Source: Ruminococcus bovis
Lineage (GTDB): Bacteria; Bacillota; Clostridia; Oscillospirales; Acutalibacteraceae
Length of the DNA: 64,000 nt
Assembly: GCF_005601135.1 (NCBI RefSeq)
Contig: NZ_CP039381.1
Location: 1,485,941-1,549,940 of the forward strand
Direction of reading: 5' to 3'
Shown here: in pieces, positions 36,346 to 45,829 of the stretch
How the letters are laid out: each line of letters opens with the position of its first letter
Numbering within the stretch: position 1 is the first letter of the stretch
Notes under the pieces: generated by a model
The model's database searches: none
What the model was told of the DNA's origin: nothing
What the model saw: only the letters and a program-made list of their open reading frames with translations
Translations under genes and position numbers: made by a program

Positions 36346-37489
36346 TGTATGTGCTAAAATGATATGACCCAATAAAAAAGAGGAGTAACTTCAAAATATG
36401 GTATAATGGAATCGCTAAAAAAACATTAACCTAAGAAAGAAGTACTCCTCATGAATATGATAACACAAGAAGCAAAGAAAAAGCAAGCCATAGTAAAATA
36501 CGCACTAAGAAAAGGAAAAAGCAAAGCAAGTAGAGTGTACGGTGTAAGTCTTTCAAGCGTAAAGAGATGGTGTAACCAATATGACGGTACCTGGCAATCG
36601 CTATTGCCTAAATCACACAGACCACATAGTCATCCTAACAGGCACACAAAAAGAGAAGAAAGACAAATTAGAAATTCTTTCAAAAAGTGCTATGAAAGAT
36701 ATGGATGGGATGGAGTATACAGTGATTTAAAGAGAAAAGGATATACAAGAAGCTACTCAGGAATGATATATGCAGCTAAAAGAATGGGCTTAGTAAAATA
36801 TAAAAAGACCAAGAAAAAGAGCCGTAAGCATAGAAGATATCCGGAACTGTTAATACCTGGAGAAAAGGTGCAGATAGATGTAAAAGAAGTGCCATATAAT
36901 TGCTTAAGAGGTAAGGCTTTAAGGGACGGAAAGCATTTTTATCAATGGACTGCAATAGATGAATGTACAAGGATGAGATTTGTATATGGGTTTGAAGAAC
37001 ATACACGGAAAACTCAACCAAATTTTTGAAAATGTTATTGAAAGAATTTCCGTTTAAAATACAGACTATTCAAACAGATAACGGAAGAGAGTTCACATAT
37101 AAATATCAGAGCAGTGAAGTGAAAAGTCCTTTTGAAATAGAATTAAACAAACTAGGTATAAATCATAAATTAATACCACCACGAACACCTTGGCACAACG
37201 GAAAGGTAGAAAGAAGTCATAGAAACGACCAAAGATATTTCTATGAATGGGAAACATTCAGAAATATTGAAGAATTAAACACAAAATTAAAAGGACATTT
37301 GGAATGGAGTAATAACAAAACAATGAGAACACTTGATTACAAGAGTCCAATGCAGTTATTGAGTGAAAAGTTAGAATTGAAATCCATTCATTAATTAATA
37401 TTCATAATCAAAAGTCAGTAAAACAAGCGAAATATTAAATCGTATTTTATTTTTACCCTAAAATGGGTCATATCTATTTACAACACAGA
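36346..37489 (+). mobile_element. Insertion sequence, copy 2 (1144 bp)
   Basis: Begins TGTATGTGCTAAAATG and ends with CAACACAGA, the same termini as copy 1. Flanked by 26-bp exact direct repeats, which fixes its ends. It lies in the upstream region of aspS, between a distal TATAAT (36295) and the proximal aspS promoter at 37520. Nearly identical to copy 1, so the two transposed recently from a common source. Confidence 0.9.
36451..37394 (+). pseudogene. IS transposase, copy 2 (frameshifted)
   Basis: Same 314-residue transposase as copy 1. Here a base is lost near 37007-37010 (ACACGGAAAAC against ACACCTGAAAAC in copy 1), so the first frame stops at 37029 after 192 residues and the rest (TDNGREF, KVERSHRND) continues in another frame to 37394. 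Because copy 1 is intact at this place and copy 2 is intact where copy 1 is broken, a functional sequence can be reconstructed from the pair. Differences in the shared N-terminal part are few (ALRKGK, SRVYG, WCNQY here). Confidence 0.87.
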
Positions 37490-37515
37490 AACGAAATAGT
37501 AAAAATATTCTATTT
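37490..37515. repeat. Right target-site duplication (26 bp) of IS copy 2
   Basis: Exact repeat of 36320-36345, ending 4 bases before the aspS -35 element. Confidence 0.9.
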
Positions 37516-37519
37516 AATA

Positions 37520-37548
37520 TTGAAAGATACTGTTGTCTATGTTATAAT
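37520..37548 (+). promoter_or_regulatory. Promoter of aspS-gatCAB
   Basis: TTGAAA, 17-base spacer, perfect TATAAT, directly after the right IS duplication. Confidence 0.75.
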
Positions 37549-37601
37549 ATTTCATTATGGGTCATAGTATGCCCAAAACATTTCTGGAAAGGAAAGTAGA
37601 A

Positions 37602-39347
37602 ATGGTTAGAGAAAATATTTATCGCACAGTTACTTGTGGCGAATTAAGAGAAAGTAATATAGGAGATACTGTCCGTGTAGCAGGTTGGGTAGAAAATATC
37701 CGTGACCACGGTGGTGTTATGTTCCTTGATATTCGTGATCACTACGGTGTTCTTCAGGTTGTTGTTCACAATGACGAAATCCTAAAAGATATTAACAGAG
37801 AATGTACTGTTACTCTTTCAGGTAAAGTAGTTAAGAGAGATGAAGACACAATCAATAAGAAGATTGCAACAGGTTATGTTGAAGTACACACAGAGGACAT
37901 TAAGGTTCTTGGTAAGTGTAAGAATAACCTACCTTTTGAAGTTATGACTTCAACAAATACTTCTGAAGATGTAAGACTAAAGTACAGATTCCTAGACCTT
38001 AGAAACCCTAAGGTTCATAACAACATTGTACTAAGAAGTCAGATTATCAGCTACCTAAGAAGTAAAATGAATGATATGGGATTTTTGGAAATGCAAACTC
38101 CAATCCTTTCAACATCTTCACCGGAAGGTGCAAGAGACTACCTAATCCCATCAAGAAAGCACAAGGGTAAGTTCTATGCTCTACCTCAAGCTCCACAGAT
38201 TTTTAAGCAGTTACTAATGGTTTCAGGTTTTGATAAATACTTCCAGATTGCACCTTGCTTTAGAGATGAAGATGCAAGAGCAGACCGTTCTCCGGGTGAA
38301 TTCTATCAGCTAGACTTTGAAATGGCTTTTGCTACTCAGGAAGATGTTTTTGCAGTTGCTGAAGAAGTTCTTTATGATACATTTAAGAAGTTCAGCGATA
38401 AGGAAGTTAGCAAACCACCATTTAAGAGAATTCCATATAAGGAATCAATGCTAAAATATGGTTCAGATAAGCCTGACCTAAGAAACCCACTACTTATTGT
38501 AGAAATTTCTGATATGTTTGAAGAAACTGATTTTGCTCCATTCCGTAAAAAGACAGTTCGTTCTATCAATGTTCCTGACTGTGCAAAGCAGAGCAAAAAG
38601 TGGTTCAAGAGAATGGAAGAATTTGCTCTTTCAATCGGTATGAAGGGTCTGGGCTATGTAAAGGTTAATGATGATTTAACATTTGACGGTCCTATTGATA
38701 AGTTCCTAAAGCCCGGTGACAGAGAAGAACTAATTAAGAGAAACGGTAGTAAAGCAGGAGATGTTATTTACTTTATTGCCGATACTCCTGATCAAGCTCC
38801 TGTTCTTGCAGGTCAGATTCGTACAGAAGTTGCAAACAGACTGGACTTAATCGACAAGAGTAAGTTTGAAATGTGCTTTATTGTTGACTTCCCAATGTTT
38901 GAATATGACGAAAACGGTCACCTAGCATTTACTCATAACCCATTCTCAATGCCACAGGGTGGTATGGATGCACTACAGAATCAAGACCCAACAGAAATTC
39001 TTGCATATCAGTATGATATTGTTTGTAACGGTGTTGAACTTTCTTCCGGTGCAGTTCGTAACCATGACCTAGATATTATGGTTAAGGCATTTGATATGGC
39101 AGGTTACAGCGAAGATGATCTAAAGTCAAAGTTCAGCTCACTATACAATGCATTCCAGTACGGTGCTCCACCACATGCGGGTATGGCACCGGGTGTTGAC
39201 AGAATGATTATGCTACTTACAGAGGAAGAAAATATCCGTGAAGTTATTGCATTCCCTATGAATAGTAATGCTCAGGACTTACTACTTGGTAGTCCGGGTG
39301 AAGTTACTGAACAACAGTTAAGAGAAGTTCATATTAAGTTAAGATAA
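37602..39347 (+). CDS. aspS: Aspartyl-tRNA synthetase (bacterial type)
   Basis: Class II synthetase, 581 residues from the ATG at 37602 (GGAAAG at 37591-37596). The ATG at 37557 is rejected: it lies only 9 bases after the -10 box and adds a non-conserved tail. N-terminal OB anticodon domain (VRVAGWVENIRDHGGVMFLDIRD), motif 2 (CFRDEDARADRSPGEFYQLD), the bacterial GAD insertion and motif 3 (GMAPGVDRMIMLL). Since gatCAB follows in the same operon, it may charge both tRNA-Asp and tRNA-Asn; that is inference. Confidence 0.96.
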   Translation: MVRENIYRTVTCGELRESNIGDTVRVAGWVENIRDHGGVMFLDIRDHYGVLQVVVHNDEILKDINRECTVTLSGKVVKRDEDTINKKIATGYVEVHTEDIKVLGKCKNNLPFEVMTSTNTSEDVRLKYRFLDLRNPKVHNNIVLRSQIISYLRSKMNDMGFLEMQTPILSTSSPEGARDYLIPSRKHKGKFYALPQAPQIFKQLLMVSGFDKYFQIAPCFRDEDARADRSPGEFYQLDFEMAFATQEDVFAVAEEVLYDTFKKFSDKEVSKPPFKRIPYKESMLKYGSDKPDLRNPLLIVEISDMFEETDFAPFRKKTVRSINVPDCAKQSKKWFKRMEEFALSIGMKGLGYVKVNDDLTFDGPIDKFLKPGDREELIKRNGSKAGDVIYFIADTPDQAPVLAGQIRTEVANRLDLIDKSKFEMCFIVDFPMFEYDENGHLAFTHNPFSMPQGGMDALQNQDPTEILAYQYDIVCNGVELSSGAVRNHDLDIMVKAFDMAGYSEDDLKSKFSSLYNAFQYGAPPHAGMAPGVDRMIMLLTEEENIREVIAFPMNSNAQDLLLGSPGEVTEQQLREVHIKLR

Positions 39348-39363
39348 ATTAGAGGGTGACAAG

Positions 39364-39642
39364 ATGATTACCAGAGAAGATGTAGAAAACATTGCTCTAC
39401 TTTCAAAGCTATTTGTTCCTGAGGAAGAAATGGACAGCCTTACAGAGTCAATGCAAGAGATTGTTTCTTTTGCAGATACAATCAACAATGCTGATACTGA
39501 GGGTGTAGAGTTTGACAATATTAATAACCTTTCCAATGTTTTTCGTGAAGATGTGGTAAAGCCATCTTTGCCAACAGAGGAAATTCTAAAGAATGCTCCT
39601 GAACAAGGGGAAGACCACTTCCTTGTAAGAAATCACGCTTAA
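39364..39642 (+). CDS. gatC: Asp-tRNA(Asn)/Glu-tRNA(Gln) amidotransferase subunit C
   Basis: 92-residue helical stabiliser of the GatCAB complex: starts MITREDVENIALLSKL, with an acidic middle and RNHA at the end. GGGTGA ribosome site, 16 bases after aspS; gatA follows at once. Confidence 0.92.
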   Translation: MITREDVENIALLSKLFVPEEEMDSLTESMQEIVSFADTINNADTEGVEFDNINNLSNVFREDVVKPSLPTEEILKNAPEQGEDHFLVRNHA

Positions 39643-39657
39643 GTTTTGGAGGAAAAT

Positions 39658-41115
39658 ATGGGATATATTGAAAAGATACAGTCTATGCTCCAAAACGGAG
39701 AGATTAGCTGTGTTGAACTTACAGAAAAGTATTTAAAAGCTATTGAGGAGGCTAACGGTGAACTTAACGCTTATGTTACAGTTACACCGGAAGTTGCCCT
39801 TGAACAAGCAAAACAAGTTGATGAAAAAATCAAGAGAGGTGAAAAGCTACTTCCTCTTGAGGGTGTCCCAATGACACTAAAGGATAACATTTCTACAAAT
39901 GGTATCGAAACAACTTGTTGCAGTAAGATTTTAAAAGGCTATAAGCCAATTTATGATGCAAAAGTTTGGGCAATCCTAAAGAAGAACAATGCAATCCTAC
40001 TTGGTAAAACAAATATGGATGAATTTGCTATGGGTTCTTCTTGCGAAACTTCTTGCTTTGGTGGTGCAACAAACCCATTTAATACCGACCATGTAGCCGG
40101 TGGTTCATCAGGTGGTGTTGCATCAGCAGTTGGTGGTGATATTGCTGTCTTTGGTTTAGGTTCAGATACAGGTGGTAGTATTCGTCAGCCTGCATCATTC
40201 TGTGGTATTGTTGGTCTAAAGCCAACATATGGTGCAGTTTCAAGATATGGTCTTGTTGCTTATGCAAGTAGCCTTGACCAGATTGGACCTATCACAAAAA
40301 CAGTAGAAGATGCATCTCTTGTTTATGATGTTATTTCTGAATATGATGAGAACGACTCTACTTGTGAAGGCAGACAAGGTGAACCAACTTATGATACTCT
40401 TAACAATGATATTAAGGGTATGAAGATTGGTATTGCCAGAGAATACCTAGAGGGTGTTCGTGAAGATGTTAAAGAAGCTGTGCTAGAGGCTGCTAGGAAG
40501 TATGAAGAAATGGGTGCAGAAATTGTTTACTTTGATTTACCTGCACTAAAGTTTGCACTTCCTGTTTATTATATTCTGGCTTGTGCTGAAGCATCTTCAA
40601 ACTTAGGCAGATATGATGGTATCCGTTATGGCTACAAGACAGAACATTATGAAGGCATCCATGATATGATTTGCAAAACCAGAAGTGAAGGTTTTGGTGA
40701 AGAAGTTAAGAGAAGAATTCTGCTTGGTACTTATGTACTTTCTGCCGGTTATTATGATGCTTATTACAAGAAAGCTCAGAACCTAAGAGGTACTATCATT
40801 AAGGCTTTTGATGATGCATTTAAGAATGTTGATGTTATTCTTGCACCAACAGTTCCTATGACTGCATTTAAGTCAGGAGAGGCTACTTCTGATCCTGTTG
40901 AAACATACCTAACAGATATTTGTACAGTACCTATCAATATTGCAGGTCTGCCATCAGTTTCTGTTCCTTGTGGTTTCAACAAAAACGGTATGCCAATCGG
41001 TATGCAGATTATCGGCGACAAATTTAAGGAAGGCAAAATCCTTAATGTTGCATATAAATATGAACAGGCTTGTCCTGAAAACTTTAAAGATACAAAGTGG
41101 GGTGTTAAGCTATGA
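39658..41115 (+). CDS. gatA: Asp/Glu-tRNA amidotransferase subunit A
   Basis: Amidase-signature glutaminase that supplies ammonia for tRNA-bound Glu or Asp amidation. 485 residues from the ATG at 39658 (GGAGG at 39648). Catalytic Lys in MTLKDNIS and the two serines in GGSSGGVAS and GSDTGGSIRQPA. Its stop overlaps the gatB start (ATGA). Confidence 0.96.
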   Translation: MGYIEKIQSMLQNGEISCVELTEKYLKAIEEANGELNAYVTVTPEVALEQAKQVDEKIKRGEKLLPLEGVPMTLKDNISTNGIETTCCSKILKGYKPIYDAKVWAILKKNNAILLGKTNMDEFAMGSSCETSCFGGATNPFNTDHVAGGSSGGVASAVGGDIAVFGLGSDTGGSIRQPASFCGIVGLKPTYGAVSRYGLVAYASSLDQIGPITKTVEDASLVYDVISEYDENDSTCEGRQGEPTYDTLNNDIKGMKIGIAREYLEGVREDVKEAVLEAARKYEEMGAEIVYFDLPALKFALPVYYILACAEASSNLGRYDGIRYGYKTEHYEGIHDMICKTRSEGFGEEVKRRILLGTYVLSAGYYDAYYKKAQNLRGTIIKAFDDAFKNVDVILAPTVPMTAFKSGEATSDPVETYLTDICTVPINIAGLPSVSVPCGFNKNGMPIGMQIIGDKFKEGKILNVAYKYEQACPENFKDTKWGVKL

Positions 41116-42524
41116 AATATGAATTAGTAGCAGGTTTTGAAACCCACATTGAACTTGCAACAGATACTAAGATTTTCTGTTCTTGTTCAACTGCTTTTGG
41201 TGGTGCTCCTAATAGCCATTGTTGTCCTGTTTGTATTGGACTTCCGGGTACACTTCCTAAGCTAAACAAAAAGGTTGTTGAATATGGTATCAAGGCTGGT
41301 CTTGCTACACATGGTAAGATTGCTAACATTTCAAAAATGGATAGAAAGAATTATTGCTATCCTGACCTTTCAAAAGCATATCAGATTAGTCAGCTATATG
41401 CTCCACTAACTATTGGTGGTTATGTTGAACTTTCAAGTGGTAAGAAAATCAGACTTCATCACATTCATATTGAAGAAGATGCCGGTAAACTTATCCATAG
41501 CCATGGTGACACATATGTTGACTATAACCGTGGTGGCGTTCCACTAATCGAAATTGTTTCTGAACCGGACATTCGTTATATTGATGAAGCAAGAGAATAT
41601 GTAGAAAAGCTACAGCAGGTTATGCGTTACATTGGCATTTCTGACTGTCGTATGCAGGAAGGTTCAATGCGTTGTGATGTTAACATTTCTGTTAGACCTG
41701 AGGGTAGCGAAAAGCTGGGTACTCGTACAGAAATCAAGAATATGAACTCTATCAGCAACATTATGAAAGCTATGGAGTATGAATATGAAAGACAAGTTGA
41801 CCTAATTGAAAACGGTGGTAAGGTAGTACAGGAAACATTAAGATATGATGATGCTACTAACACAACATCTTCTATGAGAAGTAAGGAAGATGCTCATGAC
41901 TACCGTTACTTTAGAGATCCTGACCTTGTTACAATCTGTGTTACAGATGAAGAAGTTGAAGAAATCAAGAGTACACTTCCTGAATTACCAACAGAAAAGT
42001 ACAAGAGATATGTGAGTGAATATGGTGTTCCTGAAAAGGATGCTCAACTTCTAACTAAATATAGAAATATTTCTGAATATTTTGACAAAGCTATTACTGA
42101 CCTTAAAAAGCCAAAGACTGCAAGTAACTTTATTATCGGTCAGATGTTCCGTATTCTACAGACAGAAGAGGACAAAGAAGCATTTGATGTTAAGACTACA
42201 CCTGAACAACTTAACGAACTATGTAAGTTAATTGAGGGTGGTAAGGTACAGAACAACCTTGCTAAGTCAACACTGGATAAGATGCTTGAAAGTGGTAAGC
42301 CTTGTACTGAATATATCAGTGAAGAAGATATGGCAGGTCTTGACGATAGCTTTGTTGATGACCTTTGTCGTCAGGCTATTGAGGCAAATCCTAAGGCTGT
42401 TGAACAGTATAAACAGGGTAAAGAAAAGGCAATTATGGCTTGTATGGGTTATGTAATGAAGAACAGTAAGGGCAAAGCAAATGCTCAGGATGTTCTTGAA
42501 AAGATCAAGTCAATGATTAGCTGA
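41112..42524 (+). CDS. gatB: Asp/Glu-tRNA amidotransferase subunit B
   Basis: 470 residues; kinase and amidotransferase subunit. ETHIEL at the N-terminus, zinc-type cysteines CSC and CPVC (SHCCPVCIGLPG), and the C-terminal YqeY-like tail. Together with gatC and gatA it gives the complete indirect pathway for Gln- and/or Asn-tRNA. Confidence 0.96.
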   Translation: MKYELVAGFETHIELATDTKIFCSCSTAFGGAPNSHCCPVCIGLPGTLPKLNKKVVEYGIKAGLATHGKIANISKMDRKNYCYPDLSKAYQISQLYAPLTIGGYVELSSGKKIRLHHIHIEEDAGKLIHSHGDTYVDYNRGGVPLIEIVSEPDIRYIDEAREYVEKLQQVMRYIGISDCRMQEGSMRCDVNISVRPEGSEKLGTRTEIKNMNSISNIMKAMEYEYERQVDLIENGGKVVQETLRYDDATNTTSSMRSKEDAHDYRYFRDPDLVTICVTDEEVEEIKSTLPELPTEKYKRYVSEYGVPEKDAQLLTKYRNISEYFDKAITDLKKPKTASNFIIGQMFRILQTEEDKEAFDVKTTPEQLNELCKLIEGGKVQNNLAKSTLDKMLESGKPCTEYISEEDMAGLDDSFVDDLCRQAIEANPKAVEQYKQGKEKAIMACMGYVMKNSKGKANAQDVLEKIKSMIS

Positions 42525-42539
42525 TTCTAGGTGATATTA

Positions 42540-43052
42540 ATGAAAAAAATATTGTCACTTTTTGCTTTGGTACTATGTGTAGTAGTTGTATTTTGTGGTT
42601 GTGACAGCAAGGACAGTACAAGTTCCGGCAGTAATAACAGTAGTAAGATTGTAACTACAACAACATTGCCTAGCAAAAAATCTTTGTCAGCTGATGAGTT
42701 TAAGTCAGCACTTGAAAATGTTTCTTCTCTTAATTTTAAGATGGAAATTGTGACTGATGAGAATAAGCTGAAAATCTTCCCTTATGATGGCTTAAAGTCA
42801 GCAGTAAAGGTAAATGTAAACAATAGCGATGTTGCTATTTATTATGTTTTTGATACTGATAAAAATGCCAAAAAGGTTATTGAAGATGCCCGTTCAATGA
42901 ACTACTCAAAGTTTGACGAAGAAAAAGGTAGTAACTACGATAAATTGTGGCAGAATTCAGCAGTTGTAGAACAAGTGGATAATACTTTACTTACAATTGC
43001 AGATACTGACCAAAATGTTACAAGCCAAATTATTAACGCAACTAAATATTGA
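42540..43052 (+). CDS. Putative lipoprotein
   Basis: 170 residues from the ATG at 42540 (TAGGTGAT site). Signal peptide MKKILSLFALVLCVVVVFCGC ends in a lipobox-like FCGC, then a Ser/Asn-rich linker (SSGSNNSSK) and a small alpha/beta domain (about 48-165). No family recognised. It is the last gene after gatB (15-base gap) and before a terminator, probably transcribed with it. Confidence 0.65.
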   Translation: MKKILSLFALVLCVVVVFCGCDSKDSTSSGSNNSSKIVTTTTLPSKKSLSADEFKSALENVSSLNFKMEIVTDENKLKIFPYDGLKSAVKVNVNNSDVAIYYVFDTDKNAKKVIEDARSMNYSKFDEEKGSNYDKLWQNSAVVEQVDNTLLTIADTDQNVTSQIINATKY

Positions 43053-43062
43053 TTTTAAGTTT

Positions 43063-43089
43063 AAGCCTTCCTATTTAGGAAGGCTTTTT
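43063..43089 (+). terminator. Terminator of the aspS-gat operon
   Basis: Perfect AAGCCTTCCTA / TAGGAAGGCTT type stem followed by T5. The gap to 43283 holds no other recognised signal. Confidence 0.88.
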
Positions 43090-43282
43090 CCTTTACTTAT
43101 AATATTTTTAATAATTTTTGGAAATTGTGTAACCTTTTTAATACTTAAAAAGTGTTATATATAGAAGAGCATAATGGGTGTTTAATAAAAAAGAAAGGAT
43201 GATGGAAAGGAAATACTACTACCGTTTTGTAGTGTTGCAAATAGAATACCCTAAAAATATAAATAAGAAAGGAAGATGACTT

Positions 43283-44572
43283 ATGAAAAAAATGATAAGT
43301 ATTATTTTATCAGTATTGATGATGGTTAGTGCATTTTATGTTGCTACAGTATCGGCAGATACAACCAATGAAAAATCAGGTAATTCACTAAATTGTAAGT
43401 GGTCATTTAATGATAAGAATGGTACACTGACAATATCAGGCAATGGTAAAATGGCTGATTATAGTTACGATGTTGATGACCCTGATGGTTATGATGATTA
43501 TGATGATGTTTTTAAGGTTACACCTAATACACCATGGAAGAATTATGTAACTAAAATCAAGACTGTTGTAGTAGAAAATGGTGTGAAGAATATAGGCAAC
43601 CTTGCTTTTATGAACTGTACAAACTTAGCTACTGTGAAAATAGCCGGTAGTGTATCATCAGTAGGTTTCCTTTCATTTGCAAATTGCAGAAAGCTAACTA
43701 ACATTTCATTACCAAAGAATTTAACATCTATTCAAAGTTTTGCTTTTATGAATTGTAAAATACTTTCTAAAGTTACAATTCCTAATAGCAATGTAAAAAT
43801 GAATATTGACAGTAATGTATTCTTTGGTTGCTCAAGCTTAAAGAGCTTCTATATTCCTAAGCAAGTTTACAGAATCGGTGATGGTGCTTTTAGTTGTCCT
43901 AACTTAACTAAGATTACTGTTGACAAGAATAACAAGTACTTTGTTTCTGTTAATGATGTGCTATATAAAGCCGGTAAGAAGTACCTTATTCAATATGCTC
44001 CCGGTAAAAAGAATACAAGATTTATAATTCCATCAACAGTAAATAGGATGGATGTTGCATCATTTATGTATTGTAAAAATCTAAAGTCAGTTACATTGTC
44101 AAAGTCAATAAAGTGGATTGAACAAAACAATTTTGCTTATTGTACGAACCTTGAAACTATTGTAATTCCAAAAAGTGTTACTGTTGTTTCATCTGAGTCA
44201 TTCTATAAGTGTAACAAGCTGAGAGTTGTCTTTTATGATGGTTCTAAGAAGCAATGGGCTAAGATAGATAAATCTACTGAAATTAACTTATTAAAGGCTA
44301 CAGTAGCTTATAACAGTGCAAAATCAGCAGTAGTATTAAATTCTAAGTCACTTACAGTTAAGAAAGGCAAAACTGTTCAGCTTAAGGGTTATGTTTACTA
44401 TAGAAATGGCAAAGTTAGTAAGAGCGTAAAGTACAAAACTTCTAATTTAAAGATTGCTACAGTTAATAGTAAGGGAAAGGTAATCGGAAAGAAAAAAGGT
44501 ACTTGCTATGTTACAGTTAGTGCAAAGAGTAATAGCAAGGTCTATACAAAGTGTAAAGTTGTAGTAAAATAA
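43283..44572 (+). CDS. Secreted leucine-rich-repeat (BspA-like) protein with Ig-like domain
   Basis: 429 residues: signal peptide (ends ATVSAD), a run of BspA-type LRR_5 repeats (about 85-335; NLAFMNCTNLATVKI, SFAFMNCKILSKVTI, SFMYCKNLKSVTL, SFYKCNKLRVVFY), and a C-terminal bacterial Ig-like group 2 domain (about 350-429; LTVKKGKTVQL, TVNSKGKVIGKKKG). No dockerin or sortase motif. A surface or secreted adhesin-like protein; the ligand is unknown. RBS AAAGGAAG. Confidence 0.85.
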   Translation: MKKMISIILSVLMMVSAFYVATVSADTTNEKSGNSLNCKWSFNDKNGTLTISGNGKMADYSYDVDDPDGYDDYDDVFKVTPNTPWKNYVTKIKTVVVENGVKNIGNLAFMNCTNLATVKIAGSVSSVGFLSFANCRKLTNISLPKNLTSIQSFAFMNCKILSKVTIPNSNVKMNIDSNVFFGCSSLKSFYIPKQVYRIGDGAFSCPNLTKITVDKNNKYFVSVNDVLYKAGKKYLIQYAPGKKNTRFIIPSTVNRMDVASFMYCKNLKSVTLSKSIKWIEQNNFAYCTNLETIVIPKSVTVVSSESFYKCNKLRVVFYDGSKKQWAKIDKSTEINLLKATVAYNSAKSAVVLNSKSLTVKKGKTVQLKGYVYYRNGKVSKSVKYKTSNLKIATVNSKGKVIGKKKGTCYVTVSAKSNSKVYTKCKVVVK

Positions 44573-44621
44573 ATCCACTTGTAAATTAAAATTATTTATG
44601 TTATAACTAAATAGAGGAGAG

Positions 44622-44647
44622 GCAACCACCTATTTTTAGGTGGTTGC
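44622..44647 (+). terminator. Stem-loop after LRR gene
   Basis: Perfect GCAACCACCTA stem and complement, but no clear T run follows; it may be a weak terminator or an mRNA-stabilising hairpin. Confidence 0.5.
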
Positions 44648-44680
44648 AGTTTATATACAACATTTATAAAGGAGATTGCT

Positions 44681-44824
44681 ATGACAAAATTCGATGATTT
44701 TTTAAATGAACAGTTGAATGATGAAGAAGTAAAGAAAGAATACGATGCATTAGATGAAGAATTTAAAAAAGTTCAAGAAGAAATTGATAGTAGAAAACAG
44801 TCAAAATCTCATTCTAATAATTAA
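44681..44824 (+). CDS. Short ORF resembling the N-terminus of a HigA/Xre-type antitoxin
   Basis: 47 codons with an AAGGAG ribosome site 6 bases before the ATG. The peptide (starting MTKFDDFLNEQLNDEEVKK, with EYDALDEEFKKVQEEIDSRK) matches the pre-HTH leader of Xre-family antitoxins as I remember them, but stops before any helix-turn-helix. No toxin gene is adjacent. It is either a remnant or a small regulator; acidic, soluble, probably helical. Confidence 0.55.
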   Translation: MTKFDDFLNEQLNDEEVKKEYDALDEEFKKVQEEIDSRKQSKSHSNN

Positions 44825-44971
44825 TGAAGAAAATTGTAATTTAAATTTATTAAGTGATGATTTAGATTTAATATAGGTAATATTTTAATTAGATATAGTA
44901 GGCTATGCTTTAATTAAATATTGTTAGTAATATTTTAACTACAGTCATCATTATTATCTATTAAAAATTAT

Positions 44972-45000
44972 AAAAGGCAAGGTCTGTCCTTGCCTTTTTT
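44972..45000 (+). terminator. Terminator after short ORF
   Basis: Stem AAAAGGCAAGG / CCTTGCCTTTT with T6; strong. The 150 bases before it (44825-44971) are AT-rich and show nothing else. Confidence 0.88.
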
Positions 45001-45074
45001 GATGTATGTTGGAGTAGTTGTGTTGCAATTAGAGTTTTTAATTTTGATTGTGCTAAGTTGAAAATACTTTAACA

Positions 45075-45475
45075 AATTAGGGTTTGTCTTTTTAGTTTGG
45101 AATGTGGGTAAAGGTAAATTTGTTTTAAATTTAATTGGGTATAAAGAAAAATTTATAGTGAGAATATGCACATAAAATCATATTAAACTTTGACTCACAG
45201 GTGTAGGGTCCAACACTGTTGGACCGAGCAAATCAGCCTCTTTATTGGCATATTGCCCTATGTAGCAAGTGATAATTTTTAGTTTCTACATAGGACTAAG
45301 TTACATAAAACATTTTACTATTAAACGGGCGAACAGTGTTCGCCCCTACGACTGTAAGCCAAAATATGATATAAAATATGGTACAGTTTATGCTACAAAA
45401 TAATGTTGTATTATGAATTGTGCAACCACATAGTTTACACTTTTCATATTTAATTATCCCCACAAACCCAAATTT
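45075..45475 (-). repeat. Mosaic MITE-like repeat, copy F, with tandem terminal units
   Basis: Reverse-oriented in the convergent gap before dapL. Ends AAATTAGGGTTTGTC and CCCCACAAACCCAAATTT. Cassettes: GGGTCCAACACTGTTGGACC (about 45207-45226) and the CGAACAGTGTTCG type (about 45330). The Cys-codon region lacks a 24-base in-frame unit present in C and D. At 45480-45620 three more spaced units of the ACCCACAATCAAAATTG type follow; one sits before it near 45035. Confidence 0.8.
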
Positions 45476-45691
45476 ATACTACTGATTTATCTTAACCCAC
45501 AATCAAAATTGAAAAGATAAGTTTATTAAATTAACCTTTACCCACAGACAAAATTGAAAAAACCAAATTTGTTGAAGTGATTTATTTTAACCCACAATCA
45601 AAATTAAAAATCCAAAATTTGTAGTACTAAAGTATGGATTAGAACAGATAAATAATTAGTCACAAAACAAATAAATAGGGAAGAGAACAAG

Positions 45692-45716
45692 AAAAGCCAC
45701 CCATAATGGGTGGCTT
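45692..45716 (-). terminator. Probable terminator of dapL
   Basis: Perfect inverted repeat AAGCCACCCAT and complement, 114 bases downstream of the dapL stop; short T run on the minus strand. Confidence 0.55.
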
Positions 45717-45829
45717 AAATCATTAAAAAACTGTTGTAAAAATTCAGATATATAATTGTAAAGAACAAATATATTTATTCTTGCTATGTTTTTACTTCAA
45801 AAATCACATCATAAGTAGGAAAAATAAAA

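Noticed and set aside
37557..37601. Upstream ATG start for aspS
   Set aside because: It is 9 bases after the -10 box and lacks a ribosome site; the ATG at 37602 fits the family start.
7506..45345. CRISPR array, because of short repeated palindromes
   Set aside because: The palindromes are dispersed over the window with no regular spacing and no cas genes; they belong to the mosaic repeats.
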